DNA of 64,000 bases from Sphingobacterium faecale (GCF_016746095.1 NZ_JAERTY010000013.1:62001-126000), one strand, 5' to 3'; positions 45,886 to 56,035 are shown, counted from the stretch's first letter. Notes: generated from the letters alone by a model not told the origin. Translations and numbers: made by a program.

Positions 45886-47211
45886 ATGAGCTATACACGA
45901 AGAAAATTTTTACAATATGCCGGAGTTTCGGCAGTAGGAGGTGTTTTGGCCTCACATACAGTGCTAGGAGCGGATCTGCTGTCTGCAAACAACAGTAACA
46001 CGCTGCGAGTCGGTCTGGTCGGCTGTGGTGGGCGCGGTACAGCCGCAGCAGTCGAAGCGCTCAATGCGGACCCCAACGTGGTGCTTACCGCGATGGGCGA
46101 TGCCTTTGAGGATCACCTTTCCACGTCATTCCAGACGCTTAGCACAAAGATGGGTAAAAAAGTACAGGTGCCCTCCGGGAGCCGGTTTGTAGGGCTCGAT
46201 GCCTATCAGAAGGTCATCGGTTCTGATGTGGACGTGGTTATCCTAGCGGCACCTCCGGCATTCCGTCCGGCACATCTGGAGGCGGCGGTTTCAGCGGGCA
46301 AGCACATCTTCTGTGAAAAGCCCTTTGCGGTGGACGGCCCCGGTCTGCGCCGTGTCATTGCCGCAGCCCAGAAGGCCAAGGCTTCCGGGCTTGCTCTGGT
46401 TGCGGGTTTCTGCTGGCGTTACCACCAGCCCAAGCGTGAGACCTTCGGCAAGGTGCTCAATGGGCAGATCGGCAATATCCTGACGGCAGAATCCACCTAT
46501 AATACGGGGGAGCTCTGGTATAAGGAGCGGGAACCGGGCTGGTCCGATTTTGAATACCAGCTCCGCAACTGGCTTTATTATAACTGGCTTTCGGGCGATC
46601 ATATCGTCGAGCAGGCCATCCACAGCATGGACATGATGCAATGGGCGCTGGGCGACCGCCTTCCGTTGCGTGTGACTGCCAGCGGTGGCCGGCAGAAGCG
46701 AACAGATGCCCGCTTTGGTAATGTCTACGACCACTTTTCTGCGGTGTACGAGTATGGTGACGGTACCAAGAGCTATTTTTCCTGCCGTCAGCAGAACGGC
46801 ACCTCGCCTTCTTATGCGGTAGAGCTGTTCGGCGACCGGGGGCGCTGTCTGGTCGACTGCCGGACGGGGGAGCATATCATTACCGGACAGACCCCCTGGA
46901 AATACAGCGATGATACAAAGTTTACGGACGACAAGTCATACGAGAAAAAAACGGCCTCCCGGGGTATGTACCAGCAGGAGCATGACGAGCTCTTTGCATC
47001 GATCCGCAAAGGCAGTCCCCGTTACGATGGCGACTGGATGGTCAAAGCCAACCTGATGGCCCTTGCAGGGCGCGATGCGGGTTACAGCGGGCAGACCGTG
47101 GTACTTGACGATGTGCTGCGTTCGGAAAGGGTTCTTTTTCCGGCCCATGTTTCCTGGGATATGAAGTATGATATCCCCGTAGCAGTTCCCGGTTCTTCTA
47201 TATTAAAATAA
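45886..47211 (+). CDS. Tat-exported Gfo/Idh/MocA-family oxidoreductase
   Basis: A 441-residue protein starting with a twin-arginine signal (SYTRRKFLQYAGV). The NAD(P)-binding site LRVGLVGCGGRGTAA lies at about 40-54 and the family motif CEKPFAVD at 143-150. The C-terminal alpha/beta domain has SGDHIVEQAIHSMDMMQWALG. Exported members include NAD-dependent glycosidases of GH109 type as well as glucoside dehydrogenases, so either role is possible. From about 46000 its GC content is far higher than in the surrounding genes, and it shares this with the next gene, suggesting transfer or recombination. Confidence 0.88.
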   Translation: MSYTRRKFLQYAGVSAVGGVLASHTVLGADLLSANNSNTLRVGLVGCGGRGTAAAVEALNADPNVVLTAMGDAFEDHLSTSFQTLSTKMGKKVQVPSGSRFVGLDAYQKVIGSDVDVVILAAPPAFRPAHLEAAVSAGKHIFCEKPFAVDGPGLRRVIAAAQKAKASGLALVAGFCWRYHQPKRETFGKVLNGQIGNILTAESTYNTGELWYKEREPGWSDFEYQLRNWLYYNWLSGDHIVEQAIHSMDMMQWALGDRLPLRVTASGGRQKRTDARFGNVYDHFSAVYEYGDGTKSYFSCRQQNGTSPSYAVELFGDRGRCLVDCRTGEHIITGQTPWKYSDDTKFTDDKSYEKKTASRGMYQQEHDELFASIRKGSPRYDGDWMVKANLMALAGRDAGYSGQTVVLDDVLRSERVLFPAHVSWDMKYDIPVAVPGSSILK

Positions 47212-47216
47212 CAGTT

Positions 47217-48122
47217 ATGATAAGAAAAGATTTCATAAAAAGTGCTTCCCTGCTGCTCGGCGGGGCTGCACTTACCCCGCTATCAGCTCTTACAGCGGCT
47301 CCTACCGTAGGTACGGGACCATTGGTGCTTAAAAAGGCACTCGGTTACGCGATGATAGAAGAAGACCTTCCGCTTGTGGACAAGCTGATGCTTGTCCGCG
47401 ATCTGGGCTTCGATGGGGTAGAGTTCAACAGTCCTTTGGATTTCGGTATTGACGAGATCCTGCGTGCAAAAGAGAAGTCCGGCATACAGACAGCCAGCAC
47501 CGTCAATAAGGACCACTGGTCCAAACCCCTTTCCGATCCGGATGCCACCAAAAGATCGTTTATCGTAGATTCTATTGCCCGCTCACTGGAGGAGACACGG
47601 CAGCTTGGCGGAGATACGGTACTGGTAGTACCGGGAGTGGTCAACGACAAGGTATCTTATGAACAGGCCTACCGTACGGCCCAGGATTCGATCCGGCAGC
47701 TTATTCCGTATGTCGAAAAGACCGGTGTAAAAGTGGGCCTGGAAAATGTGTGGAACAATTTTATCCTGAGTCCGGTGGAAGCCAAGCGCTTTGTCGAGGA
47801 GATCGGCCATCCCCTTATCGGCTGGTATTTTGATATAGGCAATGTGCTTCGTTACGGCTGGCCCGAACACTGGATACAGACGCTGGGCAGTCATATTTTC
47901 AAGCTTCATATCAAAGAGTTCAGCCGTGAGAAGATGAACAAAGAGGGGCTCTGGAAAGGATTTGATGTAGAGATCGGCAGAGGGGACATCAATTGGCCTG
48001 CTGTAATGCAGTCGCTCCGCGAGGTGGGGCATAGCGGAGGCTGGATTACGGCCGAGGTAAAGGGAGGCGATCGCCACCATCTCCGGAAGATAGCCCTACA
48101 GATAGATGAAGTGATGAAGTAA
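47217..48122 (+). CDS. TIM-barrel sugar phosphate isomerase/epimerase-like protein, exported
   Basis: A 301-residue protein with a signal segment (KSASLLLGGAALTPLSALTA). The body is the xylose-isomerase-like TIM barrel (AP_endonuc_2), with probable metal ligands in VGLENVWNN, WYFDIGNV, FKLHIKEF and ITAEVKGGD. It starts 5 nt after the Gfo/Idh/MocA gene and shares its GC-rich composition. The two are a recurring pair in Bacteroidota sugar loci and may act on a keto sugar. It ends just before a strong terminator. Confidence 0.87.
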   Translation: MIRKDFIKSASLLLGGAALTPLSALTAAPTVGTGPLVLKKALGYAMIEEDLPLVDKLMLVRDLGFDGVEFNSPLDFGIDEILRAKEKSGIQTASTVNKDHWSKPLSDPDATKRSFIVDSIARSLEETRQLGGDTVLVVPGVVNDKVSYEQAYRTAQDSIRQLIPYVEKTGVKVGLENVWNNFILSPVEAKRFVEEIGHPLIGWYFDIGNVLRYGWPEHWIQTLGSHIFKLHIKEFSREKMNKEGLWKGFDVEIGRGDINWPAVMQSLREVGHSGGWITAEVKGGDRHHLRKIALQIDEVMK

Positions 48123-48153
48123 AACACGGACTTGTCGAAGGTGCACCATCACA

Positions 48154-48183
48154 AAGCCCAATTCTTAACGGATTGGGCTTTTT
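48154..48183 (+). terminator. intrinsic terminator
   Basis: AAAGCCCAAT (48154-48163) pairs with ATTGGGCTTT (48173-48182) around a 9-nt loop, followed by T residues. It lies 31 nt after the isomerase stop and ends the PUL that begins at 35556. Confidence 0.85.
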
Positions 48184-48285
48184 AATACCACTAGAAAAAA
48201 GGTTGTATCCCTTGCTATCTGAGCGGTGTTTTTTCCTGTTTAATAAAAAATACTTATCTTTCGGCATAACCCTATAAACTAACTT

Positions 48286-48885
48286 ATGATACTGCAAGAT
48301 ATAAATGGCGAAAAAGAGCTACTTCAGCGCATCGCTCTAGGGGATGAAGTAGCTTTTGTTAAAGTTTTTCGTCATTATCAGGATCCCGTTTTTAAGGTCG
48401 TTTACAGCTATCTAAAATCCACCGCACTTTCTGAAGAAGTATTGCAGGATATTTTTTTGAAGGTATGGCAGAAACGGGAGACCCTTGCTGATTTAGACAG
48501 TTTTAAAAACTGGTTGTTTATCGTGAGCCGCAATTACTTGGTCAACTATCTTCAAAAGCTTGCTAAGGATAAGGCGATGAGAGAACAGTGGATTACCGAA
48601 CAGCCTATTTACGAGAATTCTACAGATTACCGTCTTCGCGAAAAACACCTAGCTACCTATTTGCAGGAGATTATCAACCGATTGCCCCAGCAACAGCGCT
48701 TGGTATTCCAGTTGGCCAAAGAACAGTTTTTGACGTATGCCGAGATTGCCGAAGAGCTTGGCATTTCTCCTGGTACTGTACGCATACATATGAGTAGAGC
48801 GTTGGGCAATATCCGTGAAGAACTTAAGCAACACGGCATGGAATACCTGTTGTTGTATATCGTCACTTACCCTATTCTAAAATAA
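48286..48885 (+). CDS. ECF RNA polymerase sigma factor
   Basis: A 199-residue ECF sigma factor. Region 2: FVKVFRHYQDPVFKVVYSYL, LSEEVLQDIFLKVWQKRE and FKNWLFIVSRNYLVNYLQ. Region 4: LPQQQRLVFQLAKEQFLTY followed by AEIAEELGISPGTVRIHM. It is followed on the same strand by a FecR gene and an STN-type SusC, and should activate that operon. Confidence 0.93.
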   Translation: MILQDINGEKELLQRIALGDEVAFVKVFRHYQDPVFKVVYSYLKSTALSEEVLQDIFLKVWQKRETLADLDSFKNWLFIVSRNYLVNYLQKLAKDKAMREQWITEQPIYENSTDYRLREKHLATYLQEIINRLPQQQRLVFQLAKEQFLTYAEIAEELGISPGTVRIHMSRALGNIREELKQHGMEYLLLYIVTYPILK

Positions 48886-48981
48886 TTTTAAAAAAAATGC
48901 AACCTTCAGTATGAGGGCTGTCTGTTCTAACTGTCTTTACGTATAGATTGGGGATATAATGATCTTCAAGATTATAAACGT

Positions 48982-50175
48982 ATGAGACAAGAAGACCGAT
49001 TTGAGCTACTATTACAGTCCTATTTAGCGGACGAATTGAGTGTTGAGGAGATAGATGAATTCTTTACCTATGTAGAAGAGACCAGCTATCAGTTACGACT
49101 TCAAGCTGCCATTGATGCCTCCTTCCTACAACCAGATTCTAATGGACCCAGTCTGTCTGTCAATAGACTACGTTCTATAGAAAATCAGATATTAGGAAGG
49201 ACTACCAGACGCTTACCTTCTCTCTCTTGGCGTATAGCCGCGGCTTGTATTATCCTAGCCCTATCCGGTTTGACCGTATGGAAAGTGTTTTTTACATCCA
49301 CAGCCCTAAATGACCCATATGAAGTAGTTTATCAGAGGGGTGAGCAGATTACAGCCCCATCGGATCAACAAGCCTATATCACGCTGGCCGATGGTCGATC
49401 TGTTATATTAGACAGTCTATCTATAGATCCTTCGCTCGGTAGTGATTTGCGGAGGACGGCGGAAGGCGTCCGTTATGACGTTTCCGAAGAGGGATTAAAC
49501 CCTATAACCTACAATACCCTGACCAATCCCCGCGGCAGTAAAATTGTACAGTTGGTATTGAGCGATGGTACAAAAGTATGGCTTAATGCCGGCAGCAGTC
49601 TACGTTACCCTACACGATTTGCACTAGGCGATAGATCCGTGTATTTAGAAGGAGAGGGTTATTTTGACGTGCAGCATGATCAAAAACGTCCTTTTTTTGT
49701 AAAGCATAGTACCCTTGAAGTACAAGTGCTGGGTACGCAGTTCAATATGAGCGTTTATAAAGACGATTCCCAGCACAAGGTTGCTCTACTGGAAGGAAGC
49801 GTAAAGCTCCAAGCAACCCATGCCCAAGGGCAAGGACATATATCCCCCGTTTTATTATCCCCTGGAACAGCGGCCAGCATAAGACGTGGCGACCAGAAAT
49901 TTGCACTGAGTCAGGTGAGCTTAGGCCAGATAGGAGCATGGAAGGATGGACGCTTTGATTTTGAAGGGGTCGAACTTAAAGATGCGATGCGGCAGATCGC
50001 CCGTTGGTATGATATTGACGTACACTATGAAGGTACGTTGCCCCAGCTGGTTTTATCTGGAGACATCGACAGAACGACCAGTCTCAAGAGCTTTCTTATG
50101 ATATTACGATCATTAGGGCTATCCCTGCGTTTCGAAAACCGTGTACTTACTATTTATAACGAAAACCAATCCTAA
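48982..50175 (+). CDS. FecR-family anti-sigma factor
   Basis: A 397-residue inner-membrane anti-sigma factor: cytoplasmic helices (1-70), TM helix (about residues 78-98), FecR domain (LSDGTKVWLNAGSSLRYP and LEGEGYFDVQHDQKRPF) and DUF4974 (about 320-397). It begins 96 nt after the sigma gene and its stop is only 4 nt from the chosen SusC start, so the two are tightly coupled. Confidence 0.93.
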   Translation: MRQEDRFELLLQSYLADELSVEEIDEFFTYVEETSYQLRLQAAIDASFLQPDSNGPSLSVNRLRSIENQILGRTTRRLPSLSWRIAAACIILALSGLTVWKVFFTSTALNDPYEVVYQRGEQITAPSDQQAYITLADGRSVILDSLSIDPSLGSDLRRTAEGVRYDVSEEGLNPITYNTLTNPRGSKIVQLVLSDGTKVWLNAGSSLRYPTRFALGDRSVYLEGEGYFDVQHDQKRPFFVKHSTLEVQVLGTQFNMSVYKDDSQHKVALLEGSVKLQATHAQGQGHISPVLLSPGTAASIRRGDQKFALSQVSLGQIGAWKDGRFDFEGVELKDAMRQIARWYDIDVHYEGTLPQLVLSGDIDRTTSLKSFLMILRSLGLSLRFENRVLTIYNENQS

Positions 50176-50179
50176 TATT

Positions 50180-53100
50180 ATGCAACTGTTGTTTATTAGA
50201 TTTTATTATGCCACAGCATGGCTAAATCCAAATCGATGGCGTACTTTCAGTCCGTTTTTATGGAGACTGTTCGGTTTATTTTTGTTGTTCTCAGGTCATG
50301 CGTTTGGGCAGGAGATCAATATAAAAAACAGCCCACTGAGTCTCAAGCAGGTATTTGATGAAATACGTGAACAGACGGGCTTTAAAGTCCTAGCCAATCA
50401 AAATCTCTTCTTGGAGGTACCCCAGGTACGGGTACCTACCGAGCGGATGTCTCTCCTTGATTTTTTAGAAGCATTGTCTAAGACCGCTCCTTTACAATTC
50501 AGTGTACATGAGAAGAATGTGACTTTTACCTATACAGCGACTAAGCGTAAGGCTGTGGAGAATTCTAGTTTCGTAATACCCAAAAGGCAGGAAAATGATA
50601 CGGTAAAAGGGATGTTGTTGAATAATAGCTATCAACCTATAGTAGGAGCGAGTATTAGTGTGGTGGGTAAGCTCAAGGGGACAACTTCCAATAACAAAGG
50701 CGAGTTCCAATTATTGGTCAAGGATGGTGAGTCTATCGATATCACTATGATGGGCTTAGAATCTGCTCGTTTGGTACGCAGGGGAGGTGCTGTGCAGTTG
50801 GTGAGGAAAGAGAGAAAAGATAGTCTGGATGTCACCAATGTACAAGAAGCTGTTTTGCTGAATTCCTTAAAAGGAGCGATGGCTTTACTTCTTCCGCTGA
50901 GCACCTCGTCCTTGGACGAAGTGCAGGTTATTGCCTATGGTCGACAGTCGAGGCGCTATAGTACAGGTAACGTGGTAATGATAGGAGCAGAGGAAATAGA
51001 AAAGCAACCTGTGATGAATCCCTTGTTGGCATTGCAGGGGCGGGTTGCTGGACTCATTATTCAACCCACTTCTACACATTCCAGTGCACCCATCAAAGTC
51101 GAGCTCCGCGGTAAGAAAAGCCTTAACCCCAATGCACTTACCGAACCCCTGTATATAGTTGATGGTGTGCCTATCAATGTGCTGGCGGCGCCTAGGACAT
51201 GGTCTTATAGTCAAGGAGTTTCCCCCGGCCTAATTCAGGATGGAATGTCTATGACAGATGGGCAGAGCCCTTTATTCCATATCAATCCCAAGGATATCGA
51301 AAGTATTTCGGTGTTGAAGGATGGCGATGCCACCGCAATCTATGGATCTAGAGCAGCTAATGGGGTTATTCTTATTACGACTAAAAAGGGACAGGTAGGA
51401 GAGCCGCGACTTAATGTTAATATTACACATGGCTCTATCACCGTTTCAAAATTCCCGAGACTGTTATCTCTACATCAATATCTAGAAGTGCGACGAGAAG
51501 CCCTGGTGAATGACGGTATTATTCCCACCCCCGAAAATGCTCCCGATTTAACTGTTTGGGACTCTTCTAGATCTGAAGATTGGATGAGACGATTATCCAA
51601 TGAAGGTTACCAGAGTGAATTGAGTCTCGGCATTAATGGGGGAGATCAGCGCACGACCTACCGTCTGAATGGTAATTTTACTAAGAATAAAGACTTGTAT
51701 AATTACAAAGGTGGAAATCAGATAGGTAATATTTCACTGGATTTAATGAATAATGCGTATAACAATAGATTGACCACCAATCTAAGTGTTAAGTATTCAA
51801 AAAGTAAAACCGATGCTATTGTTGCTTTCCAGGATGAAGCATTGCAAGCACCTAATGCCCCCGCTGTATTTGATGACTCTGGCAATCTCAATTTTTCGGA
51901 ATGGAATCATTTGGGGCTCCCTGGTTATGAACATCCTTTTGGATACCTCTTGCGGCCTAATATAATTAATACAGACAATCTAATGGCCTCATTGAATTTT
52001 AATGTTAATATTCTAAAGGGGCTTGATTTAGAGCTTTTAACTAGTTACAATGATTCTAAGGCTAAAAGCAATATTTTAAATCCTCATGCTTCAAGAGACC
52101 CTCAGTCTTACCCGTTGTCATTATCTTTCTTTAATAAGACAGATGTTAAGGGCGTAATGATCGAACCCAAAATCTCTTATAGAACGTATTTTTTAGGAGG
52201 TAATCTGAATACATTATTGGGGACCAGTTATCAGGCTAGCTCTACCGATGTCGAGACTTTAGGGGGATATTTTGAATCGGATGATATGATGCATAGTATC
52301 AATAATGCGTTTCTGAAAGACATCACCACGCAGTTTTCTGAATATAGGTATGCGTCGGTATTTGTACGCTTAAATTACCAATGGCAGAATAGATATATCC
52401 TAAATCTTAACGGTCGTAGAGATGGATCTTCACGTTTTGCTCCAGGAAAGCAGTTTGGTCTTTTCGGTTCCGTGGGACTGGCATGGTTGATGTCTGAAGA
52501 GAAATGGTTGCAGAATAGATTACCTATTTGGGTCACCCTTATCAAATTAAGAGGGAGCCATGCTTTGACAGGAACTGACAATGTGGGTGATTATAGGTAT
52601 TTGAGCCTGTACTCTACTACTGGTCACAATAATTATACTCCATTTCACCCTTATGATGGCATGCAACCATATGTACCCAATGGACCATTTGATATGCAGT
52701 ATCGTTGGGAATCATCAAAATCTTCTGAAATCGCTTTAGATCTAGGTTTCCTGGATGACCGGATTAATTTTAATACTGCCCTTTCTGAAATCAGATCAGG
52801 GTCTCAGCTGACAGATATTCCGATCCCTGTATATACTGGTTTCTCGAGTGTTACCACTAATTGGGCTGCTGATATTCAGAACAAAACTTTGGAATTTACA
52901 CTACAGGCGAGTGCTATTAAAAAGTCAGACTGGACGTTGAATATTAATTTAAATTGGGCAAAAAACATTAATAAGTTGATTTCCTATCCAGGTTTGGAGG
53001 ATTCTCCTTATGCGAATATTTATAGTATAGGCCGATCTACCAATACCCGTTATGATTTAAATTATATAGGGGTAGATCCATTGACCGGTAAATATGCTGC

Positions 53101-53641
53101 AGAAGATTATAACGGCGATGGTTTTGTTACAGTAAATTTGTCAAAAAAGCCAGGTATAGATGACGATCGTTATTTAGCCTTTGATATGAACCCCCGGTAT
53201 GCTGGAGGGTTCGGATTTAATCTGTATTGGAAGTCCTTAGGTCTATCTTCCCAATTTTCATACTCTAGACAATTGGGAAATAATCCCGTGCTTGCTTTGA
53301 GATATGGCATTCTGAAGAATGCTATATATTCCAAGGGACTTTTAGAAGACCATTGGCGGTATCCCGGAGATCAAGCCACCTTTGCCAAGTTTACGACAGA
53401 AACCTTAGAAATTCCTACAACACCTGTTGATGCCTCGTTCTTATCGTGGAATAATATTTCTGTTTCTTACAGTTTGGGAGATCAGATATTGAAAAAAATA
53501 CGGGTAAAAAATTTGAGTCTTGCTCTAAATGTTCAAAACTTGTATAAGTGGACGGCATATGTCGCCGAACCAGAAATAAAGCAAGGATCCCTTATTCCTA
53601 TTCCTCGGACTTTTGTGGGAAGTTTAAATATTGGGTTTTAA
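50180..53641 (+). CDS. SusC/RagA TonB-dependent transporter with STN signalling domain
   Basis: Start chosen at 50180 (MQLLFIRFYYATAWLNP), 4 nt after the FecR stop; an upstream in-frame ATG at 50141 lies inside the FecR gene. The product of about 1153 residues has a signal ending near HAFGQ, an STN domain (SPLSLKQVFDEIREQTGFKV), a carboxypeptidase-regulatory-like domain, a SusC signature shifted to LDEVQVIAYGRQSRR, plug ISVLKDGDATAIYGSRAANG and a barrel ending in GSLNIGF. A longer than usual linker lies between the regulatory domain and the plug. It heads the operon containing the GldG-like and MutS-like genes. Confidence 0.92.
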   Translation: MQLLFIRFYYATAWLNPNRWRTFSPFLWRLFGLFLLFSGHAFGQEINIKNSPLSLKQVFDEIREQTGFKVLANQNLFLEVPQVRVPTERMSLLDFLEALSKTAPLQFSVHEKNVTFTYTATKRKAVENSSFVIPKRQENDTVKGMLLNNSYQPIVGASISVVGKLKGTTSNNKGEFQLLVKDGESIDITMMGLESARLVRRGGAVQLVRKERKDSLDVTNVQEAVLLNSLKGAMALLLPLSTSSLDEVQVIAYGRQSRRYSTGNVVMIGAEEIEKQPVMNPLLALQGRVAGLIIQPTSTHSSAPIKVELRGKKSLNPNALTEPLYIVDGVPINVLAAPRTWSYSQGVSPGLIQDGMSMTDGQSPLFHINPKDIESISVLKDGDATAIYGSRAANGVILITTKKGQVGEPRLNVNITHGSITVSKFPRLLSLHQYLEVRREALVNDGIIPTPENAPDLTVWDSSRSEDWMRRLSNEGYQSELSLGINGGDQRTTYRLNGNFTKNKDLYNYKGGNQIGNISLDLMNNAYNNRLTTNLSVKYSKSKTDAIVAFQDEALQAPNAPAVFDDSGNLNFSEWNHLGLPGYEHPFGYLLRPNIINTDNLMASLNFNVNILKGLDLELLTSYNDSKAKSNILNPHASRDPQSYPLSLSFFNKTDVKGVMIEPKISYRTYFLGGNLNTLLGTSYQASSTDVETLGGYFESDDMMHSINNAFLKDITTQFSEYRYASVFVRLNYQWQNRYILNLNGRRDGSSRFAPGKQFGLFGSVGLAWLMSEEKWLQNRLPIWVTLIKLRGSHALTGTDNVGDYRYLSLYSTTGHNNYTPFHPYDGMQPYVPNGPFDMQYRWESSKSSEIALDLGFLDDRINFNTALSEIRSGSQLTDIPIPVYTGFSSVTTNWAADIQNKTLEFTLQASAIKKSDWTLNINLNWAKNINKLISYPGLEDSPYANIYSIGRSTNTRYDLNYIGVDPLTGKYAAEDYNGDGFVTVNLSKKPGIDDDRYLAFDMNPRYAGGFGFNLYWKSLGLSSQFSYSRQLGNNPVLALRYGILKNAIYSKGLLEDHWRYPGDQATFAKFTTETLEIPTTPVDASFLSWNNISVSYSLGDQILKKIRVKNLSLALNVQNLYKWTAYVAEPEIKQGSLIPIPRTFVGSLNIGF

Positions 53642-53649
53642 AATATCAG

Positions 53650-53716
53650 TTATGAAATACTCATGTTGAGCAAAGCACAAAAAACCATGAGCATTCCATT
53701 CCGATTAATTGGAACA
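53650..53716 (+). repeat. conserved intergenic hairpin element, copy B
   Basis: The first 42 nt (53650-53691) match copy A at 28111-28152 at 33 of 42 positions. CTCATG and CATGAG near its ends can pair over a 20-nt loop, and a near-palindrome TTCCGATTAATTGGAA follows. It lies 8 nt after the SusC stop and before SusD. Confidence 0.55.
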
Positions 53717-53799
53717 AGGTAATGACAGATAAGGAGCAAACGTGCTTGCGAGCTCATTTATATAGACGATACCAAACACACATGAATAATTATACACAT

Positions 53800-55272
53800 A
53801 TGAGAAAAGTCAACCTAATAACAGTAGTTGGTCTGATCGTAACAACCTCTCTTTACAGTTGTACAAAGTGGTTGGTGATTGACGAACCGAAGGATGCAAT
53901 AGCGCAAGTGAAAATGTTTGCGACAGAAAAACAAGCTGAAAATGCATTGATGGGGATATACAATTATTTGATCCACGGCACTTCGGGATCTTCTATTGCA
54001 TCGAATGTTTTTTCCGGTGGACTATCCACCATAGCAGGATCTAGCTCTTCTTATGAATTAATTCCATCAGATGTGGGTTCTGGTGGGATGCCGGTATTGT
54101 GGCAGCTAAATAAAGAAAAATCAGCTGCGCTATGGACATCAGCCTATCAAGCGATTTTTTTGGCTAATGCAACCATAGAGGGAATCTCGAAATCTCAGTC
54201 CAATGAACTGAGAGATAGTGTAAAGCGACAATTTATTGCGGAGGCTAAATTTTGGAGAGCGTTTTCACATTTATATCTTATTCAATTCTTTGGCGATGTT
54301 CCGTTAGTCTTAACCAGTGATTTTAATCAGACACGAACTTATAGACGAACACCACAGGATCAGGTTTACCATCAGATTTTAATTGATTTACAGGAAGCCG
54401 AGCACGATTTACCCAGGACATTCGCTGCAGGTTCGGGTCAGCGTGTTCGAGTTAATGCTTGGGCTGCTACAGCCTTGCTAGCCCGAGTTTATCTGTATAT
54501 CCGCGATTATACGACAGCGATTTCTAAGGCAACTGAAGTCATAACGGCAACACATTTATTTAATATGCCTAAACTTTCCGACTCATTTCTGGCTAATAGT
54601 CATGAGGCTATCTTACAACTATTGCCCACTAATATGTATAGTGATCTGCTTAATGCTACACCCGAGGGCTATACCTTTTTACCTTCTCCTTTAAATACCG
54701 GAAATATCTATTATCGTCTTTCTGATCATTTGTTGGAGGCTTTTGAGCTTGGTGATCAGCGTCAGGAACAATGGATAGGCCTTACAGACCGTACAGCTTC
54801 ACAACTGCCATCTCCCACATCAGTTCACTTTCCTTTTAAGTACAAACAGGGGATATACAACGGTGCGCTAGGAGCACCTTCTCCCGAATACTATACGGTA
54901 TTACGACTTGCTGAGATGTATTTAATCCGTGCCGAAGCAGCACTGATTGATCCCAGTGGGGATATTTCTGCAGCACGTGCAGATTTAAATAAAATTCGTA
55001 GCCGCGCCGGTTTAACCGATCTGCCATTAACATTAGATCGGCAGGAATTGATTGCATCTCTCTGGCAGGAGCGCCAAGTTGAGTTCTTTGTTGAATGGGG
55101 ACATTATTGGATAGATATATGTCGGAATGGGAGTGCGCGACATATCCTTTCTAACGTCTCGGTAAATACGCCATGGTTGGGGGATTGGCAACTTCTATAT
55201 CCTATTCCTGAGGATGAAATCAAAAACAATAAAAACATAATTCAAAATGAAGGCTATGATCAGGTTCGTTAA
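53800..55272 (+). CDS. SusD/RagB-family lipoprotein
   Basis: Start chosen at 53800, where MRKVNLITVVGLIVTTSLYSC gives a compact lipoprotein signal (Cys21); ATGs at 53782 and 53722 only add a polar extension. The roughly 490-residue product has SusD landmarks: EAKFWRAFSHLYLIQFFGDV, NAWAATALLARVYLYIRD, VLRLAEMYLIRAEAAL and VEFFVEWGHYWIDICR, ending in YPIPEDEIKNNKNI. It pairs with the SusC upstream. Confidence 0.9.
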   Translation: MRKVNLITVVGLIVTTSLYSCTKWLVIDEPKDAIAQVKMFATEKQAENALMGIYNYLIHGTSGSSIASNVFSGGLSTIAGSSSSYELIPSDVGSGGMPVLWQLNKEKSAALWTSAYQAIFLANATIEGISKSQSNELRDSVKRQFIAEAKFWRAFSHLYLIQFFGDVPLVLTSDFNQTRTYRRTPQDQVYHQILIDLQEAEHDLPRTFAAGSGQRVRVNAWAATALLARVYLYIRDYTTAISKATEVITATHLFNMPKLSDSFLANSHEAILQLLPTNMYSDLLNATPEGYTFLPSPLNTGNIYYRLSDHLLEAFELGDQRQEQWIGLTDRTASQLPSPTSVHFPFKYKQGIYNGALGAPSPEYYTVLRLAEMYLIRAEAALIDPSGDISAARADLNKIRSRAGLTDLPLTLDRQELIASLWQERQVEFFVEWGHYWIDICRNGSARHILSNVSVNTPWLGDWQLLYPIPEDEIKNNKNIIQNEGYDQVR

Positions 55273-56017
55273 CAGTCGCTGTAATATATTAGTTTTGCTC
55301 GGCTTATTCTGTCTTTTCTCTTGTAAGGAGGAAGAAAAATCCCCCCAACAGATAAGTTCCCTAACCCTTGTACATGCGGTCGTCAACGCAGGTACCCTTA
55401 AGACTAATTTTAAAGGTCGGGAACCTATCCGATACACGACTGCCAATGGGGTCAACTACGGCATTTGGAACACTGGGTCAGGCCAGTATACGATCAGTTC
55501 TAAAAATAAACAATTGGGGCTTTTTCATGTTCCGGATACTTTGGTCGATAGTAAGCCGTTTTTTTTAATACCGCTAGAAGTCGGCTACTCACCGTTACAG
55601 ACTCTTTTTCTAACCGGGACATTACAGAACCCGGAATATAGACTGGTAAACGAACAATTGCCCCGATTATCCCCTGCGGATAGTATTGTAGGCGTAAGGT
55701 TCGTTCATCTAGCGCCGGACCAGCCGGCTGTGAACATCTATCTCAGGGGAGCGGTTTTGCAAGAGAAAATAGGGTACAGGGATAATGTTACAAATAATTT
55801 TCATCTGCTCTCTGCTAAGAAAAGCCAACCCGAGTATGTCTTTGAATTTAGAGATGCGACTACGGACGAATTATTGAATGAGTATCGGTTTGATCCTTCT
55901 GATGAATCTCTTGATCGGAATATCTACCGCAATCGTTGCATCAGTTTGGTGTTAACAGGGGGGCCGCACAAGTTGACAAGTCCTCAGTTTTCTACGATTT
56001 TAGTACACCACTTTTAA
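55247..56017 (+). CDS. DUF4397-like lipoprotein
   Basis: A 256-residue lipoprotein with lipobox FSC (Cys26). It overlaps the SusD stop by 26 bp (ATG at 55256 also possible). The middle block VRFVHLAPDQPAVNIYLRG resembles the DUF4397 repeat opening ('RfvHasPdapaVDvyv'); a weaker first copy may precede it. The fold is predicted beta. It probably sits at the cell surface or in the periplasm beside SusD. The family match is moderate. Confidence 0.65.
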   Translation: MKAMIRFVNSRCNILVLLGLFCLFSCKEEEKSPQQISSLTLVHAVVNAGTLKTNFKGREPIRYTTANGVNYGIWNTGSGQYTISSKNKQLGLFHVPDTLVDSKPFFLIPLEVGYSPLQTLFLTGTLQNPEYRLVNEQLPRLSPADSIVGVRFVHLAPDQPAVNIYLRGAVLQEKIGYRDNVTNNFHLLSAKKSQPEYVFEFRDATTDELLNEYRFDPSDESLDRNIYRNRCISLVLTGGPHKLTSPQFSTILVHHF

Positions 56018-56035
56018 ATAACTATAAACTACGAT

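Noticed and set aside
46291-46875. Long open frame on the minus strand inside the Gfo/Idh/MocA gene
   Set aside because: It lies wholly opposite a well-supported gene, in a GC-rich stretch where stop codons are rare, and has no recognisable domain.
50141-50179. Upstream start for the third STN-type SusC
   Set aside because: It lies inside the FecR gene and adds a polar tail before the signal peptide; the ATG at 50180 fits better.
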